33,635 nucleotides of DNA from CADCVW01 sp035644935 (GTDB taxonomy: Bacteria > Pseudomonadota > Alphaproteobacteria > Sphingomonadales > Sphingomonadaceae): assembly GCA_035644935.1 (NCBI GenBank), contig DASQNO010000109.1, forward strand, positions 1 through 33,635, in the 5' to 3' direction. Position numbers and translations under genes: made by a program. Positions 23,117 to 31,153 of the stretch are shown in pieces (position 1 is the first letter of the stretch; each line of letters starts with the position of its first letter). The notes below the pieces were generated by a model. That model did not search any database. It had not been told where the DNA came from and worked only from the letters and a program-made list of their open reading frames with translations.

Positions 23117-24360
23117 CCCTCGGGCGTGTCGAGGCCCATCCAGTCGCGCCGGTCGAGCCCGTAGATCATGTCCATGACTTCGTAGTCGAGGCCCCAGGGC
23201 TGGCCGCTGCCCGAGTTCCACAAGGCGACGATGCCCGAACGCTTGACGGGATCGAACATCATGGTGGCGCGATAGCCGCTGATGCCGCCATGGTGCGTGA
23301 CGACGCGGTTGCCGACGTAATCGTAATTGCGCCAGCCCAGCGCATAGGTCGCGCCGCTGATGCGGTCGGCGAACTTGCGCTGGCGCCGGTTCTCGCGCGG
23401 CGTCGCGACGCGAGGCGTGTGCACGGTCGCCAGGATCGCCGGCGGCACCGCCTTGGGCGCTTGCCCCATCTGCGCCTGCATCCAGCGCGCCAGATCGCGG
23501 ATGGAGCTGTTGACGCCGCCTGCGGCGGGGACGCGGTAATAGGCTTCGCTGAGGCCTCGCGGCTGCGGCCGGCCGGCGGCGTCGTGGGGGCGTGCCCAAC
23601 TCGGGGAACTCATCAGCCCGGGCAAGGACACGGACGCGCTCTTCATGCCGAGCGGCGCGAAGAGCTGCGCGTCGGCGACGTCGGCATAGGTCCGGCCGGT
23701 GACCTTTTCGACGATCTCGCTGGCCGCGTCGTAGGCGACGTTCTGGTAGGAAAAACAGGTGCCGACCGGGCAGATCAGCGGCAGCGTCGCCAGCGTGGAG
23801 CGCAGGTATCGCGGGTCGCCGCCGTCTTCCAGCGGTGGGTCGTTGGCGTTGCCGTGCACGCCGACGCGGTGCGACAGCACGTCCGCGACGGTGGCGCGCG
23901 CTTCGTTTCCGCCCGGCAGGCGAAGCGAGGCGGCGTAGCGGGATACGGGATCGTCCAGCGAGAGCTTGCCGTCGGCCGCCAGCCGCGCGACCAGCGTCGA
24001 GGCCACGCCCTTGGACACCGAAGCCCAGCGGAACACGGTGTCGGCGGTGACCGGATCGCCCGTGCCCGCGACCGTTTCGCCATAGCCGCGCAGATAGGTG
24101 ATCTGCCCGTCCTCGACGATGCCAACGGCCAGTCCGACCATCGCATCGTCCTGCATCAGCCGCTTCAGCCGCGCGTCGACCAGCGCGTAATCCACCGCAC
24201 GCGGCGGACGCGGCGCGGCGGCCCGCGCGGGTGGAGCGGCAGCAACGGCGGCTGGCCTGGGCCGAGGTGCTTCCTCTTCGGGGCCCATCGTGACGGCCGC
24301 CAGCAATCCAAGCGCCGCGACCACGGCCGCACCGCCGATCCAGATCCTCAAACCCTGCAT
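23026..24360 (-). CDS. Serine hydrolase, beta-lactamase/penicillin-binding (class C) family
   Basis: The 444-residue protein starts with a hydrophobic signal or anchor (MQGLRIWIGGAAVVAALGLL) and a Pro/Ala-rich linker to about residue 55, so the catalytic domain is periplasmic. The class C motifs are present: S114-V-S-K117 in FRWASVSKG, Y205-Q-N in FSYQNVAYDAA, and HHGGISGYRATM in place of KTG. Such proteins include D-aminopeptidases, esterases and carboxypeptidases as well as AmpC enzymes; resistance cannot be inferred. The last 30 residues are Pro/Thr-rich (PAPLTPVPTSSVPLPP) and overlap the EEP gene on the opposite strand. Confidence 0.9.
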   Translation of the reverse strand: MQGLRIWIGGAAVVAALGLLAAVTMGPEEEAPRPRPAAVAAAPPARAAAPRPPRAVDYALVDARLKRLMQDDAMVGLAVGIVEDGQITYLRGYGETVAGTGDPVTADTVFRWASVSKGVASTLVARLAADGKLSLDDPVSRYAASLRLPGGNEARATVADVLSHRVGVHGNANDPPLEDGGDPRYLRSTLATLPLICPVGTCFSYQNVAYDAASEIVEKVTGRTYADVADAQLFAPLGMKSASVSLPGLMSSPSWARPHDAAGRPQPRGLSEAYYRVPAAGGVNSSIRDLARWMQAQMGQAPKAVPPAILATVHTPRVATPRENRRQRKFADRISGATYALGWRNYDYVGNRVVTHHGGISGYRATMMFDPVKRSGIVALWNSGSGQPWGLDYEVMDMIYGLDRRDWMGLDTPEGQPPAPLTPVPTSSVPLPPAATASLAQIGR

Positions 24361-24516
24361 CCTCCCACCCTCCTGCTATCCCGCCCGTCGCGCGGCTTGG
24401 CTACTCCCGTGCGGCGACGCGGGGTCCGGTTGCGACGGGCGGCGGGAACGTCCGCGCGCACTGGCAACCGGCAGCGAACGCGCCTAGAACCGGGTGCCGG
24501 AACGAAGAGGCACGCG

Positions 24517-24855
24517 ATGCAATTTCTGAGGAGCTTGTTCTGGGTCATCGTCGCCGTCGCAATGCTGATCTTCGCGGTGCAGAACAACGGCGTCGTCACC
24601 GTCAACCTGTGGGGCGGGCTGCAGGCGGACGTCAAACTCTGGCTGCTGGTGCTCGGCCCCCTGCTTGTCGGTTTTCTTCCGACCTGGATCTTCGGCCGCG
24701 TCAGCCTGTGGCAGCAGAAGCGCCAGGCCAGGGCCGCGGCGGAGCGGGCGCAATTGCTGCCGACGTATGAGATGCCCAGCGCCAGCTCGCCCGCCGGCCT
24801 TGGCGTCACCGGGAACACGCAGTCGCTGCCGAGCGCCGCCTCCCCGGCGTCATGA
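24517..24855 (+). CDS. lapA: LapA domain (DUF1049) membrane protein
   Basis: The 112-residue protein has two transmembrane helices: FLRSLFWVIVAVAMLIFAVQ and KLWLLVLGPLLVGFLPTWIF. The intervening VQNNGVVTVNLWGG is the conserved LapA/YciS motif. The cytoplasmic tail is basic then Ser/Ala-rich. In E. coli LapA works with LapB in lipopolysaccharide assembly control; the role in this lineage is not established. AAGAGG at 24505-24510 is the ribosome site. Its stop overlaps the pyrF ATG (ATGA), marking the head of lapA-pyrF-accD-folC. The long frame in which it lies upstream is antisense to the serine hydrolase and not coding. Confidence 0.9.
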   Translation: MQFLRSLFWVIVAVAMLIFAVQNNGVVTVNLWGGLQADVKLWLLVLGPLLVGFLPTWIFGRVSLWQQKRQARAAAERAQLLPTYEMPSASSPAGLGVTGNTQSLPSAASPAS

Positions 24856-25526
24856 CCAGCCCGGTCTTCGTCGCGCTGGACACGCCCGATCTCGCGCGCG
24901 CCCGCGACATCGCGACCCGCGTGCGCCACCATGTCGGCGGGCTCAAGCTGGGGCTTGAGTTCTTCGCGGCGAACGGTCGCGCCGGCGTGCGCGAAATGGC
25001 GGCGATCGGTTTGCCGATCTTTCTGGATCTGAAGCTGCACGACATTCCCAACACCGTCGCCAAGGCGATCCAGGCGCTGCACCCGTTCAAGCCTTCGGTA
25101 TTGACGGTCCATGCCGCAGGCGGGCGCGCCATGATGGAGGACGCCAAGGCGGCCGCGCCCGCGGGCACCAGGGTCGTTGCCGTGACGGTGCTGACCAGCC
25201 TCGACGCCGACGATCTCCGCTCGGTGGGGTACGCCGGCGACGCGCACGATCAGGTCATGCGCCTGACGGCGCTCGCCCGTACCGCGGGCCTGGACGGCGT
25301 CGTGTGCGCCGGGGACGAAGTCGCGGCGGCGCGGCAGGCCTGGCCTCAAGGTTTCTTCGTGGTGCCCGGACTCCGCCCGGGCGGCCGGGCCGACGGCGAT
25401 CAGAAACGGGTGATGACGCCGCGCGCGGCGCTCGATGCCGGCGCGTCGATGCTTGTCATCGGCCGCCCGATCACGCAGGCGGACGACCCGGACGCCGCCG
25501 CGCGCGCGATCGCTGCGACGCTATAA
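24852..25526 (+). CDS. pyrF: Orotidine 5'-phosphate decarboxylase
   Basis: Last step of UMP synthesis. The 224-residue TIM barrel has VFVALDTPDLARA at strand 1, LKLGLEFF with Lys32, the catalytic FLDLKLHDIPNTV (Asp59, Lys61, Asp64), and the phosphate-binding GRPI near the end (SMLVIGRPITQADDP). VVPGLRPGG is the usual loop before it. The start overlaps lapA by 4 bp and 12 bp separate its stop from accD. In many alphaproteobacteria trpF, trpB and trpA lie between pyrF and accD; here they are missing. Confidence 0.97.
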   Translation: MTSPVFVALDTPDLARARDIATRVRHHVGGLKLGLEFFAANGRAGVREMAAIGLPIFLDLKLHDIPNTVAKAIQALHPFKPSVLTVHAAGGRAMMEDAKAAAPAGTRVVAVTVLTSLDADDLRSVGYAGDAHDQVMRLTALARTAGLDGVVCAGDEVAAARQAWPQGFFVVPGLRPGGRADGDQKRVMTPRAALDAGASMLVIGRPITQADDPDAAARAIAATL

Positions 25527-25538
25527 GAGGGACTTGCG

Positions 25539-26393
25539 ATGAGCTGGCTCAACAAGGTGCGGCAGAACCTGCCGTTCCTTCCGAAACGGACGACGCCGGA
25601 CAATTTGTGGCACAAGTGCCGGGAATGCGGCGCGCTGGTGTTCGTCAAGGAATATGAGGAGAACGCGTCCGTATGCCCCCGGTGCGAGCATCACGGCCGC
25701 ATCGGGCCGCACACGCGCTTCGACCTGCTGTTCGACGCCGGCACGATGAAACTGATCCCCGCCCCCGCTGTCCGGGAGGACCCGCTCAGGTTTCGCGACC
25801 AGAAGCGCTATGTCGACCGGCTGCGCGCCGCGCGCGCGGCAACGGGCGAGCCGGACGCGCTGATCAACGCGCGCGGCGAGATCGAGGGCGAGGCCGCCGT
25901 TGTGGGCGTGCAGAACTTTGCCTTCATGGGCGGATCAATGGGCCTTGCGGTGGGCGCGGCGTTCGTCGCGGGGGCGCGCGCGGCGATCGCCGACAGATGC
26001 CCGTACATCGTCTTCACGGCCGCCGGTGGTGCGCGCATGCAGGAGGGCATATTGTCGCTGATGCAGATGCCCCGCACGACGGTGGCGATCGAGGAGCTGC
26101 GCGAGGCGGGCGTGCCGTATATCGTGGTCATGACGGACCCGACCACGGGCGGCGTCACCGCGTCCTACGCGATGCTGGGCGACGTCCAGCTCGCCGAACC
26201 CGGCGCGCTGATCGGGTTCGCGGGGCAACGCGTCATCGAACAAACGATCCGCGAGAAATTGCCCGAAGGTTTCCAGCGCTCGGAATATCTGCTGGCGCAC
26301 GGCATGTTGGACATGGTGGTGCACCGGCACGCGCTGAAGAAGACGCTGGCGGGGCTGATCGCCTATCTGCAGCCGCGCGCGGAGGCGGCATGA
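25539..26393 (+). CDS. accD: Acetyl-CoA carboxylase carboxyltransferase subunit beta
   Basis: AccD with AccA forms the carboxyltransferase. The zinc ribbon typical of the subunit is at Cys27, Cys30, Cys46 and Cys49 (WHKCRECG and VCPRCEHHGRIG). The crotonase-fold core shows GGSMGLAVGAAF, GGARMQEGILSLMQM and TDPTTGGVTASYAMLGDV, then GFAGQRVIEQTI. Length 284 residues is standard. GAGGGA precedes the ATG by 6 nt. Its stop is followed by a palindromic repeat (family B) that separates it from folC. Confidence 0.97.
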   Translation: MSWLNKVRQNLPFLPKRTTPDNLWHKCRECGALVFVKEYEENASVCPRCEHHGRIGPHTRFDLLFDAGTMKLIPAPAVREDPLRFRDQKRYVDRLRAARAATGEPDALINARGEIEGEAAVVGVQNFAFMGGSMGLAVGAAFVAGARAAIADRCPYIVFTAAGGARMQEGILSLMQMPRTTVAIEELREAGVPYIVVMTDPTTGGVTASYAMLGDVQLAEPGALIGFAGQRVIEQTIREKLPEGFQRSEYLLAHGMLDMVVHRHALKKTLAGLIAYLQPRAEAA

Positions 26394-26404
26394 GCGCAGC
26401 TACG

Positions 26405-26544
26405 TCCTCCCCAGCTTTCGCTGGGGAGGGGGACCGTCCGGCAACGTCGGACGGTGGAGGGGTATGGCGCCGAGTGGACTTGCCGATGAAGGACCCCTCC
26501 ACCAGCTTCGCTGGTCCCCCTCCCCGGCAAAGGCCGGGGAGGAG
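26405..26544 (+). repeat. Structured palindromic repeat, family B (copy 1)
   Basis: A composite of nested inverted repeats. Hairpin I is CCTCCCCAGC-TTTC-GCTGGGGAGG (26406-26429). Hairpin II is CCGTCCG with CGGACGG. A long stem pairs GGTGGAGGGGT (26453-26463) with ACCCCTCCACC (26493-26503). Hairpin III is ACCAGC-TTC-GCTGGT. Hairpin IV is CTCCCCGGC-AAAG-GCCGGGGAG (26520-26541). It fills the accD-folC gap, and its last arm (GGGGAGGAG) ends 8 nt before the folC ATG, so it supplies the Shine-Dalgarno sequence. Confidence 0.85.
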
Positions 26545-26552
26545 CTAGGATC

Positions 26553-27881
26553 ATGCCGGACTCCGCCCGCTCGTCCGATCCCGCGGTCCAGCACCAGCTC
26601 GACCGCCTCGCCGCGCTGTCGCCGGGCGGCGACGTGCTCGGCCTCGACCGCATAACGCGGCTGCTCGCGCGCCTCGGGGACCCGCACCTCGTGCTGCCGC
26701 CGGTGTTCCACGTCGCCGGGACCAACGGCAAAGGCTCCACCTGCGCCTTCCTGCGCGCCGCGCTGGAGGCGGCGGGGCACAAGGTGCATGTCTACACCAG
26801 CCCGCATCTGGTGCGGTTCAACGAGCGCATCCGGCTTGGCGGGACGCTGATCGACGATGCCTATCTGGCGTCGATGCTCGCCGAAGTGTTCGAAGCGGCC
26901 GGGGACATCGGTCCAAGCTTCTTCGAGGTCACGACGGCGGCCGCGTTCCTCGCCTTTGCCCGGACGCCCGCCGACGCGGTGATCCTGGAGGTCGGGCTCG
27001 GCGGACGGCTGGACGCCACCAACGTCGTGCCCGACCCGCTCGTCACCGGCATCGCGCAGCTGGGGCTGGACCATCAGGCGTTTCTCGGAACCGAACCGAC
27101 GCAGATCGCGGCGGAGAAGGCCGGCATCGCCAAAAGCGGCGTGCCGCTGGTGACGCGGCGCTACCCGCAACCGATCATGGACGTGATCCAAGGCGTGGCG
27201 CGCGCCGCGGGCGCGACCTGGCTGCCGTGCGACGGCGCGTGGGACGTGGAGATCACGCCGCAGAGCCTGCGCTACAGCGACCGGGCGGGCACCTTGGCGC
27301 TACCGATGCCGCGCCTCCCGGGTATCCACCAGGCGATGAACGCCGCGCTCGCGATCGCCATGATCCGCCACCAGCATGTTTTGAAGGTGCCGCCCTCGGC
27401 CTTCCGCGCCGCCATGGGTTGGACGGAATGGCCGGCGCGGCTGCAGAAGCTCGCGCCCGGGCCGCTGGTCGACCGGCTGCCGCCGGGGTCCGACGTCTGG
27501 CTGGACGGCGGCCACAATCCGTCCGCCGCCCGCGTCGTCGCCGCGTTCATCGCCGATGCCGTTCCCGCCGACCGGCCGTTCCACGTCGTCTGTGGCCTGT
27601 TGGAGAACAAGGACGCGGACGGCGTCGTGGGCGCGCTGGCGGGCCGCAGCGGCACGTTCCACGCACTCCCCGTGCCCGGCCACGCGCATCACGCCCCGGC
27701 CCGGTTGATGAGCGCGGCGCGCGGCATCGGCATGACGGCGCTGAGCGCCAAGGACCCCGCCGCCGCGCTCGGCTGGATCGCGCGCCATGCCGACAAGGAC
27801 CGGCCGCCCGCGGTGCTGATCATGGGTTCGCTTTACCTGGCAGGCGAGGTGCTCGCGGCCAACGGGCAGGCGCCGAGCTAG
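26553..27881 (+). CDS. folC: Folylpolyglutamate synthase / dihydrofolate synthase
   Basis: Adds glutamate to dihydropteroate and to folates. The 442-residue product has the Mur-ligase-like P-loop GTNGKGST (56-63), HVYTSPHLVRFNERIRL, the family FFEVTTAAAFLAF, LEVGLGGRLDATNVV and the C-terminal WLDGGHNPSAARV. The only good ribosome-binding site is GGAGGAG, which belongs to the end of the family B repeat. Upstream accD is co-directional. Its TAG shares bases with the TAG of the convergent AmpG-like gene (CTAG at 27878-27881). Confidence 0.96.
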   Translation: MPDSARSSDPAVQHQLDRLAALSPGGDVLGLDRITRLLARLGDPHLVLPPVFHVAGTNGKGSTCAFLRAALEAAGHKVHVYTSPHLVRFNERIRLGGTLIDDAYLASMLAEVFEAAGDIGPSFFEVTTAAAFLAFARTPADAVILEVGLGGRLDATNVVPDPLVTGIAQLGLDHQAFLGTEPTQIAAEKAGIAKSGVPLVTRRYPQPIMDVIQGVARAAGATWLPCDGAWDVEITPQSLRYSDRAGTLALPMPRLPGIHQAMNAALAIAMIRHQHVLKVPPSAFRAAMGWTEWPARLQKLAPGPLVDRLPPGSDVWLDGGHNPSAARVVAAFIADAVPADRPFHVVCGLLENKDADGVVGALAGRSGTFHALPVPGHAHHAPARLMSAARGIGMTALSAKDPAAALGWIARHADKDRPPAVLIMGSLYLAGEVLAANGQAPS

Positions 27882-29572
27882 GCCGTCTTCGGCGCGTCCT
27901 CCCGCGCGTCGCCGAGACCTTCCACTCCGGCGCTGCCGATCGAGCTGTCGACCAGTCCCGAGCGCATCATCCACCAGAAGATCAGAATGCCGGGCAGCGC
28001 CAGCGCCGTCGTCATGAGGTAGAAGTTGGTATAGCCGAGTCCATCGATCAGGCGCCCGGCAAGCGAGCCCGTCAGGAAACGGCCGACGATCGCCGCCGCC
28101 GCGGACAGCATCGCGAACTGCGTGGCCGTAAAGCGCAGGCTGCACACCGCGGACAGGAACGCGACCACCGCGACTCCACCGACGCCGCTGGCGAAATTCT
28201 CGAAGCCCATGGTGAACGCCATCATCGCCACCGACCGGCCGATCTCCGCCAGCACTGCGAAGCTCAGGTTCGAGACGCCCATCAGGATCAGGCTGACCAT
28301 GACCGCGCGCTTCATTCCCCAGCGGGCGTAGATGATGCCGCCGACGAAGATGCCGATCATCAGGCATAGGAACCCGACCCAAACGTCGGCGAACAGGATC
28401 TCCTCCTTGGAAAAGCCCTGCGTCACGAACAGGTCGCGAACCATGAGATTGGCCATCGTGTCGCCGATCTTGTGCACCAGCACGAACACGAACACGAGCC
28501 ACGCGCCCTGCCGGCGGAAGAATTCCACCATCGGGCCGACGACATCCTTTTGGACCAGCATCCCCGGCGCGTCGCCGAAGCGGTTGGCCTGTGCTGCGCC
28601 GGGCCTGAACAGCAGGGCGGCGACCAGCGCGGCGACAAGCGCCAGGGCGATCCAGAACAAGGTCAAGCTGCCCGTCGCCGCCGCCACCGCAGGGAGAACG
28701 AGGACCCAAGCCACGTGCCCGCTCCAGCCGACGTCGTGCGCGCGTCGGATCGTCAGGTCGGCGATCGGGTAGATCAGGCCGAACACGGCAATCCGGAACA
28801 GGATGTTGGAATCGAGCAGATAGTCCAGCCCCGACGCCGCGGCCAGGATGACCGGTATGGCGACCAGGAACTTGGCGAAGCTCGCCCGGCTCGTCCGCTC
28901 GGGCCATTCGCGCACCTTGTGGCGCTTGGGCTCGCCCGCCCAGAGCGACACCAGCACCGCGGACAGCGCCAGCGGCGCGCAGGCGATGTACCCGAACGTC
29001 CAGTCGATGCTCGCCGCACCGGCCAGCGCGACCGTGCTTGCCAGGAACGCGCCGATGCGCCAGCCATATTGCGACATGCCCGATCCGGTGCCGAGCTGTT
29101 CGGGATCGAGCATTTCGATGCGGTAGGCGTCGATGACGATGTCGTAGGTCGCGCCGGCGAACCCCAGCACCAGCGCGGCGAGCAGCACTTTCTGCACCCC
29201 GTCGGCCGGGTCCGCGCGGGCCAGCAGAACGATGCCCGCGATCACCGCCGCGGCGCAAACGACCAGCCAGGTGCGGCGCTGCCCGAAACTGTTGGAAAAG
29301 GGCAGGCGCACGCGGTCGACGATCGGCGCCCACGCCCATTTGATGCTGTAGATCAGCAGCACCAGCGCGAAGGCGGAGATCGTCTTGCGCTGGATGCCGC
29401 CTTCGGACAGCCGCTGCGTCAGCGTCGCCGCCAGCAGTGTGAACGGCAGGCCCGAGGAGATGCCGACAAAGAACGCCGCCAGCGGCCCGCGCTCCGTGTA
29501 AGGCCGAACGCTCGCCGGCACGCGGGCTCGCCACCCCTGCGCCACAACCGTGTCCGCCCGCGCGTCCGTCAT
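27878..29572 (-). CDS. AmpG-like MFS permease (muropeptide transporter family)
   Basis: AmpG imports anhydro-muropeptides for cell wall recycling. The 564-residue protein has a dozen or more transmembrane helices. Family signatures are GISSGLPFTLLAATLTQRLS near the start, SIKWAWAPIVDRVRLPFSNS, GQRRTWLVVCA and TYDIVIDAYRIEMLDPEQ, and in the second half GDTMANLMVRDLFVTQGFS. The central loop region contains extra helices (about residues 235-300), as in the longer AmpG proteins of alphaproteobacteria. No ampR or beta-lactamase regulator is adjacent. The start ATG 29572 has no strong Shine-Dalgarno. The 73 bp to the upstream receiver gene hold no feature I can name. Confidence 0.9.
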   Translation of the reverse strand: MTDARADTVVAQGWRARVPASVRPYTERGPLAAFFVGISSGLPFTLLAATLTQRLSEGGIQRKTISAFALVLLIYSIKWAWAPIVDRVRLPFSNSFGQRRTWLVVCAAAVIAGIVLLARADPADGVQKVLLAALVLGFAGATYDIVIDAYRIEMLDPEQLGTGSGMSQYGWRIGAFLASTVALAGAASIDWTFGYIACAPLALSAVLVSLWAGEPKRHKVREWPERTSRASFAKFLVAIPVILAAASGLDYLLDSNILFRIAVFGLIYPIADLTIRRAHDVGWSGHVAWVLVLPAVAAATGSLTLFWIALALVAALVAALLFRPGAAQANRFGDAPGMLVQKDVVGPMVEFFRRQGAWLVFVFVLVHKIGDTMANLMVRDLFVTQGFSKEEILFADVWVGFLCLMIGIFVGGIIYARWGMKRAVMVSLILMGVSNLSFAVLAEIGRSVAMMAFTMGFENFASGVGGVAVVAFLSAVCSLRFTATQFAMLSAAAAIVGRFLTGSLAGRLIDGLGYTNFYLMTTALALPGILIFWWMMRSGLVDSSIGSAGVEGLGDAREDAPKTA

Positions 29573-29645
29573 TCGTCGTTCCCCAGCATGAAGTCGCGTG
29601 TCCTAACGGGTTCGCGGAACTTGCATAGAGTGTGTCGACGCCGCG

Positions 29646-30086
29646 TTAACCGCGGCTGTCCGCCGTTTCGTAGAAGCTAAGGCCCGGCGGCGTCTTCCCC
29701 GTCGCGTCGCCGGCCAGCCGGCGGTCCACCGCCTCCAGCGCCAGCTTGAGCGTGCGGTCGTTGTACGGCTTGGCGAGGCAGCCGAGCGCGGGCGCGTCGT
29801 CCGGCGCTGGGCACGTCCCGCTGACGAACAGCACCGGCACCCCCTTGCCCGCGGCATAGCGCGCGACGTCCAGGCCGCTGCGCACACCGGTCAGCGCAAT
29901 GTCCGTCATCACCAGGTCCACGGCCTGCGTGTCCAGGATCGCGATCGCGTCGGCGCAGCGGTCCACCGTTGCCACCACTTCGTAGCCGTGCGCGCGCAGC
30001 GACATTTCGTTGTCGAACGCGACCAGCGGCTCGTCCTCCACGATCAAGATGCGGGTGACGTGCCGTTTGCGGCGGGAAAACAGCAT
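29646..30086 (-). CDS. Single-domain response regulator (CheY-like receiver)
   Basis: The 146-residue product is a stand-alone receiver domain. Acidic residues Glu17, Asp18 and Glu19 lie in ILIVEDEPLVAF, phosphoacceptor Asp62 in LVMTDIAL, Ser89/Thr91 in LFVSGT and conserved Lys106 in LAKPYNDRTLK. There is no output domain, and a Gly/Ser tail of about 20 residues follows. No histidine kinase is nearby, so it is an orphan in this window. The start MLFSRRKRH at 30086 fits family length; the longer frame above it is antisense to rluB. It is divergent from rluB. Confidence 0.9.
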   Translation of the reverse strand: MLFSRRKRHVTRILIVEDEPLVAFDNEMSLRAHGYEVVATVDRCADAIAILDTQAVDLVMTDIALTGVRSGLDVARYAAGKGVPVLFVSGTCPAPDDAPALGCLAKPYNDRTLKLALEAVDRRLAGDATGKTPPGLSFYETADSRG

Positions 30087-30201
30087 GGCGAGCTTTCGAG
30101 AAAAGATTGTGGAGCCGTAACGAGCATCGCACGCGCAAAGTGCCGTGGCTACGGACGCCGCACGGCTTGACGCGCGCACGGTTGGGCGACACGCCGGGAC
30201 C

Positions 30202-31002
30202 ATGCTCCCTCCCCGTCCTCCCAAGCCCGCCAGGCCCGCGCGCGCCCGCCGCGAGCCCGAACGCTCGGCAACGCGCGACTCGCGCGAACCGCAGCGCATC
30301 GCCAAGCTGCTCGCCCGCGCGGGCGTTGCGTCCCGGCGGGAGATCGAACGCATGATCGGCGAAGGGCGGATCAAGATCAACGACGTTGCGGTGGAACATC
30401 CGGCCACGCTGCTGACTTCGCTGCACGGCGTCACCGTCGACGAGGAGCCGGTGAAGGCGCCCGCCCCTGCCAAGCTTTTTCGCTACCACAAGCCGGTCGG
30501 TCTGCTCACCACCGAGCGCGACCCGGCGGGGCGGCCGACGATCTACGACAAGCTGCCGGACACGCTGCCGCGTGTCGTGCCGGTGGGGCGGCTCGACCTC
30601 AACACCGAAGGCCTGCTGCTGCTGACCACCGACGGCGGGTTGAAGCGCCAGCTCGAACTGCCCGCCAGCGGCGTCGAACGCACCTACCGCGCGCGCGTGT
30701 TCGGCCCGGTCAGCCAGGCGCAACTGGAGGAGTTGATCCACGGCGTCGAGATCGAAGGCATTCGCTACGGCAAGATCGACGCAAACCTGGAACGCCGCAC
30801 TGGCCGCAACGGTTGGGTCGAGATGCGGCTGACCGAAGGCAAGAACCGCGAAGTGCGGCGCGTCCTGGAGTTCCTGGGCCTCCAGGTCTCGCGGCTGATC
30901 CGCACGAGCTATGGTCCGTTCGTGCTGGGCGACCTGCCCGCTGGCGGCGTTGACGAGATCCGGCAGCATGATCTTGTCGCATTCAAGAAGACGCTGAAAT
31001 GA
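30202..31002 (+). CDS. rluB: 23S rRNA pseudouridine synthase, RsuA/RluB family
   Basis: The 266-residue protein has a basic Pro/Arg-rich N-terminus, an S4 RNA-binding domain (QRIAKLLARAGVASRREIER, about 31-78) and the RsuA-type catalytic domain with Asp132 in VGRLDLNTEGLLLLT. KLFRYHKPVGLLTTERDP, LPASGVERTYRARV and EGKNREVRRVLEFLGLQVSR are diagnostic. RluB makes pseudouridine 2605 in 23S rRNA helix 89; closely related RluE/RluF/RsuA cannot be fully excluded. A GTG at 30145 could add 19 residues (MATDAARLD). It is first of rluB-rsmD, with a family B repeat between them. Confidence 0.9.
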   Translation: MLPPRPPKPARPARARREPERSATRDSREPQRIAKLLARAGVASRREIERMIGEGRIKINDVAVEHPATLLTSLHGVTVDEEPVKAPAPAKLFRYHKPVGLLTTERDPAGRPTIYDKLPDTLPRVVPVGRLDLNTEGLLLLTTDGGLKRQLELPASGVERTYRARVFGPVSQAQLEELIHGVEIEGIRYGKIDANLERRTGRNGWVEMRLTEGKNREVRRVLEFLGLQVSRLIRTSYGPFVLGDLPAGGVDEIRQHDLVAFKKTLK

Positions 31003-31016
31003 GAGCCTTGCACTTG

Positions 31017-31148
31017 TCCTCCCCGGCTTTTGCCGGGGAGGGGGACCACGAAGTGGTGGAGGGGTTTTCAAGCGAGAAGACGACGCGCTGCAAAACCCCT
31101 CCACCACCCTGCGGGTGGTCCCCCTCCCCCTGCTTCGCGCGGGGAGGA
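31017..31148 (+). repeat. Structured palindromic repeat, family B (copy 2)
   Basis: Same layout as copy 1. Hairpin I is CCTCCCCGGC-TTTT-GCCGGGGAGG (31018-31041). Hairpin II is CCAC-GAA-GTGG. A 16-bp long stem pairs GTGGTGGAGGGGTTTT (31053-31068) with AAAACCCCTCCACCAC (31092-31107). Hairpin III is ACCACCC-TGC-GGGTGGT. The last arm GGGGAGGA is at 31141-31148. Arm bases differ from copy 1 but still pair (AGC/GCT against GGC/GCC), as expected for a conserved RNA or DNA structure. GGAGG at 31143-31147 ends 6 nt before the rsmD ATG. Confidence 0.85.
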
Positions 31149-31153
31149 CGGCC

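Noticed and set aside
23290..24855. 521-residue plus-strand frame ending in LapA
   Set aside because: Only the last 112 codons are real (lapA, with its own ribosome site at 24505). The rest is antisense to the serine hydrolase.
27300..29534. 744-residue minus-strand frame overlapping the AmpG-like gene and folC
   Set aside because: It is out of frame with the AmpG-like permease, which has convincing helices and motifs; the product is Arg/Gly/Ala low-complexity shadow.
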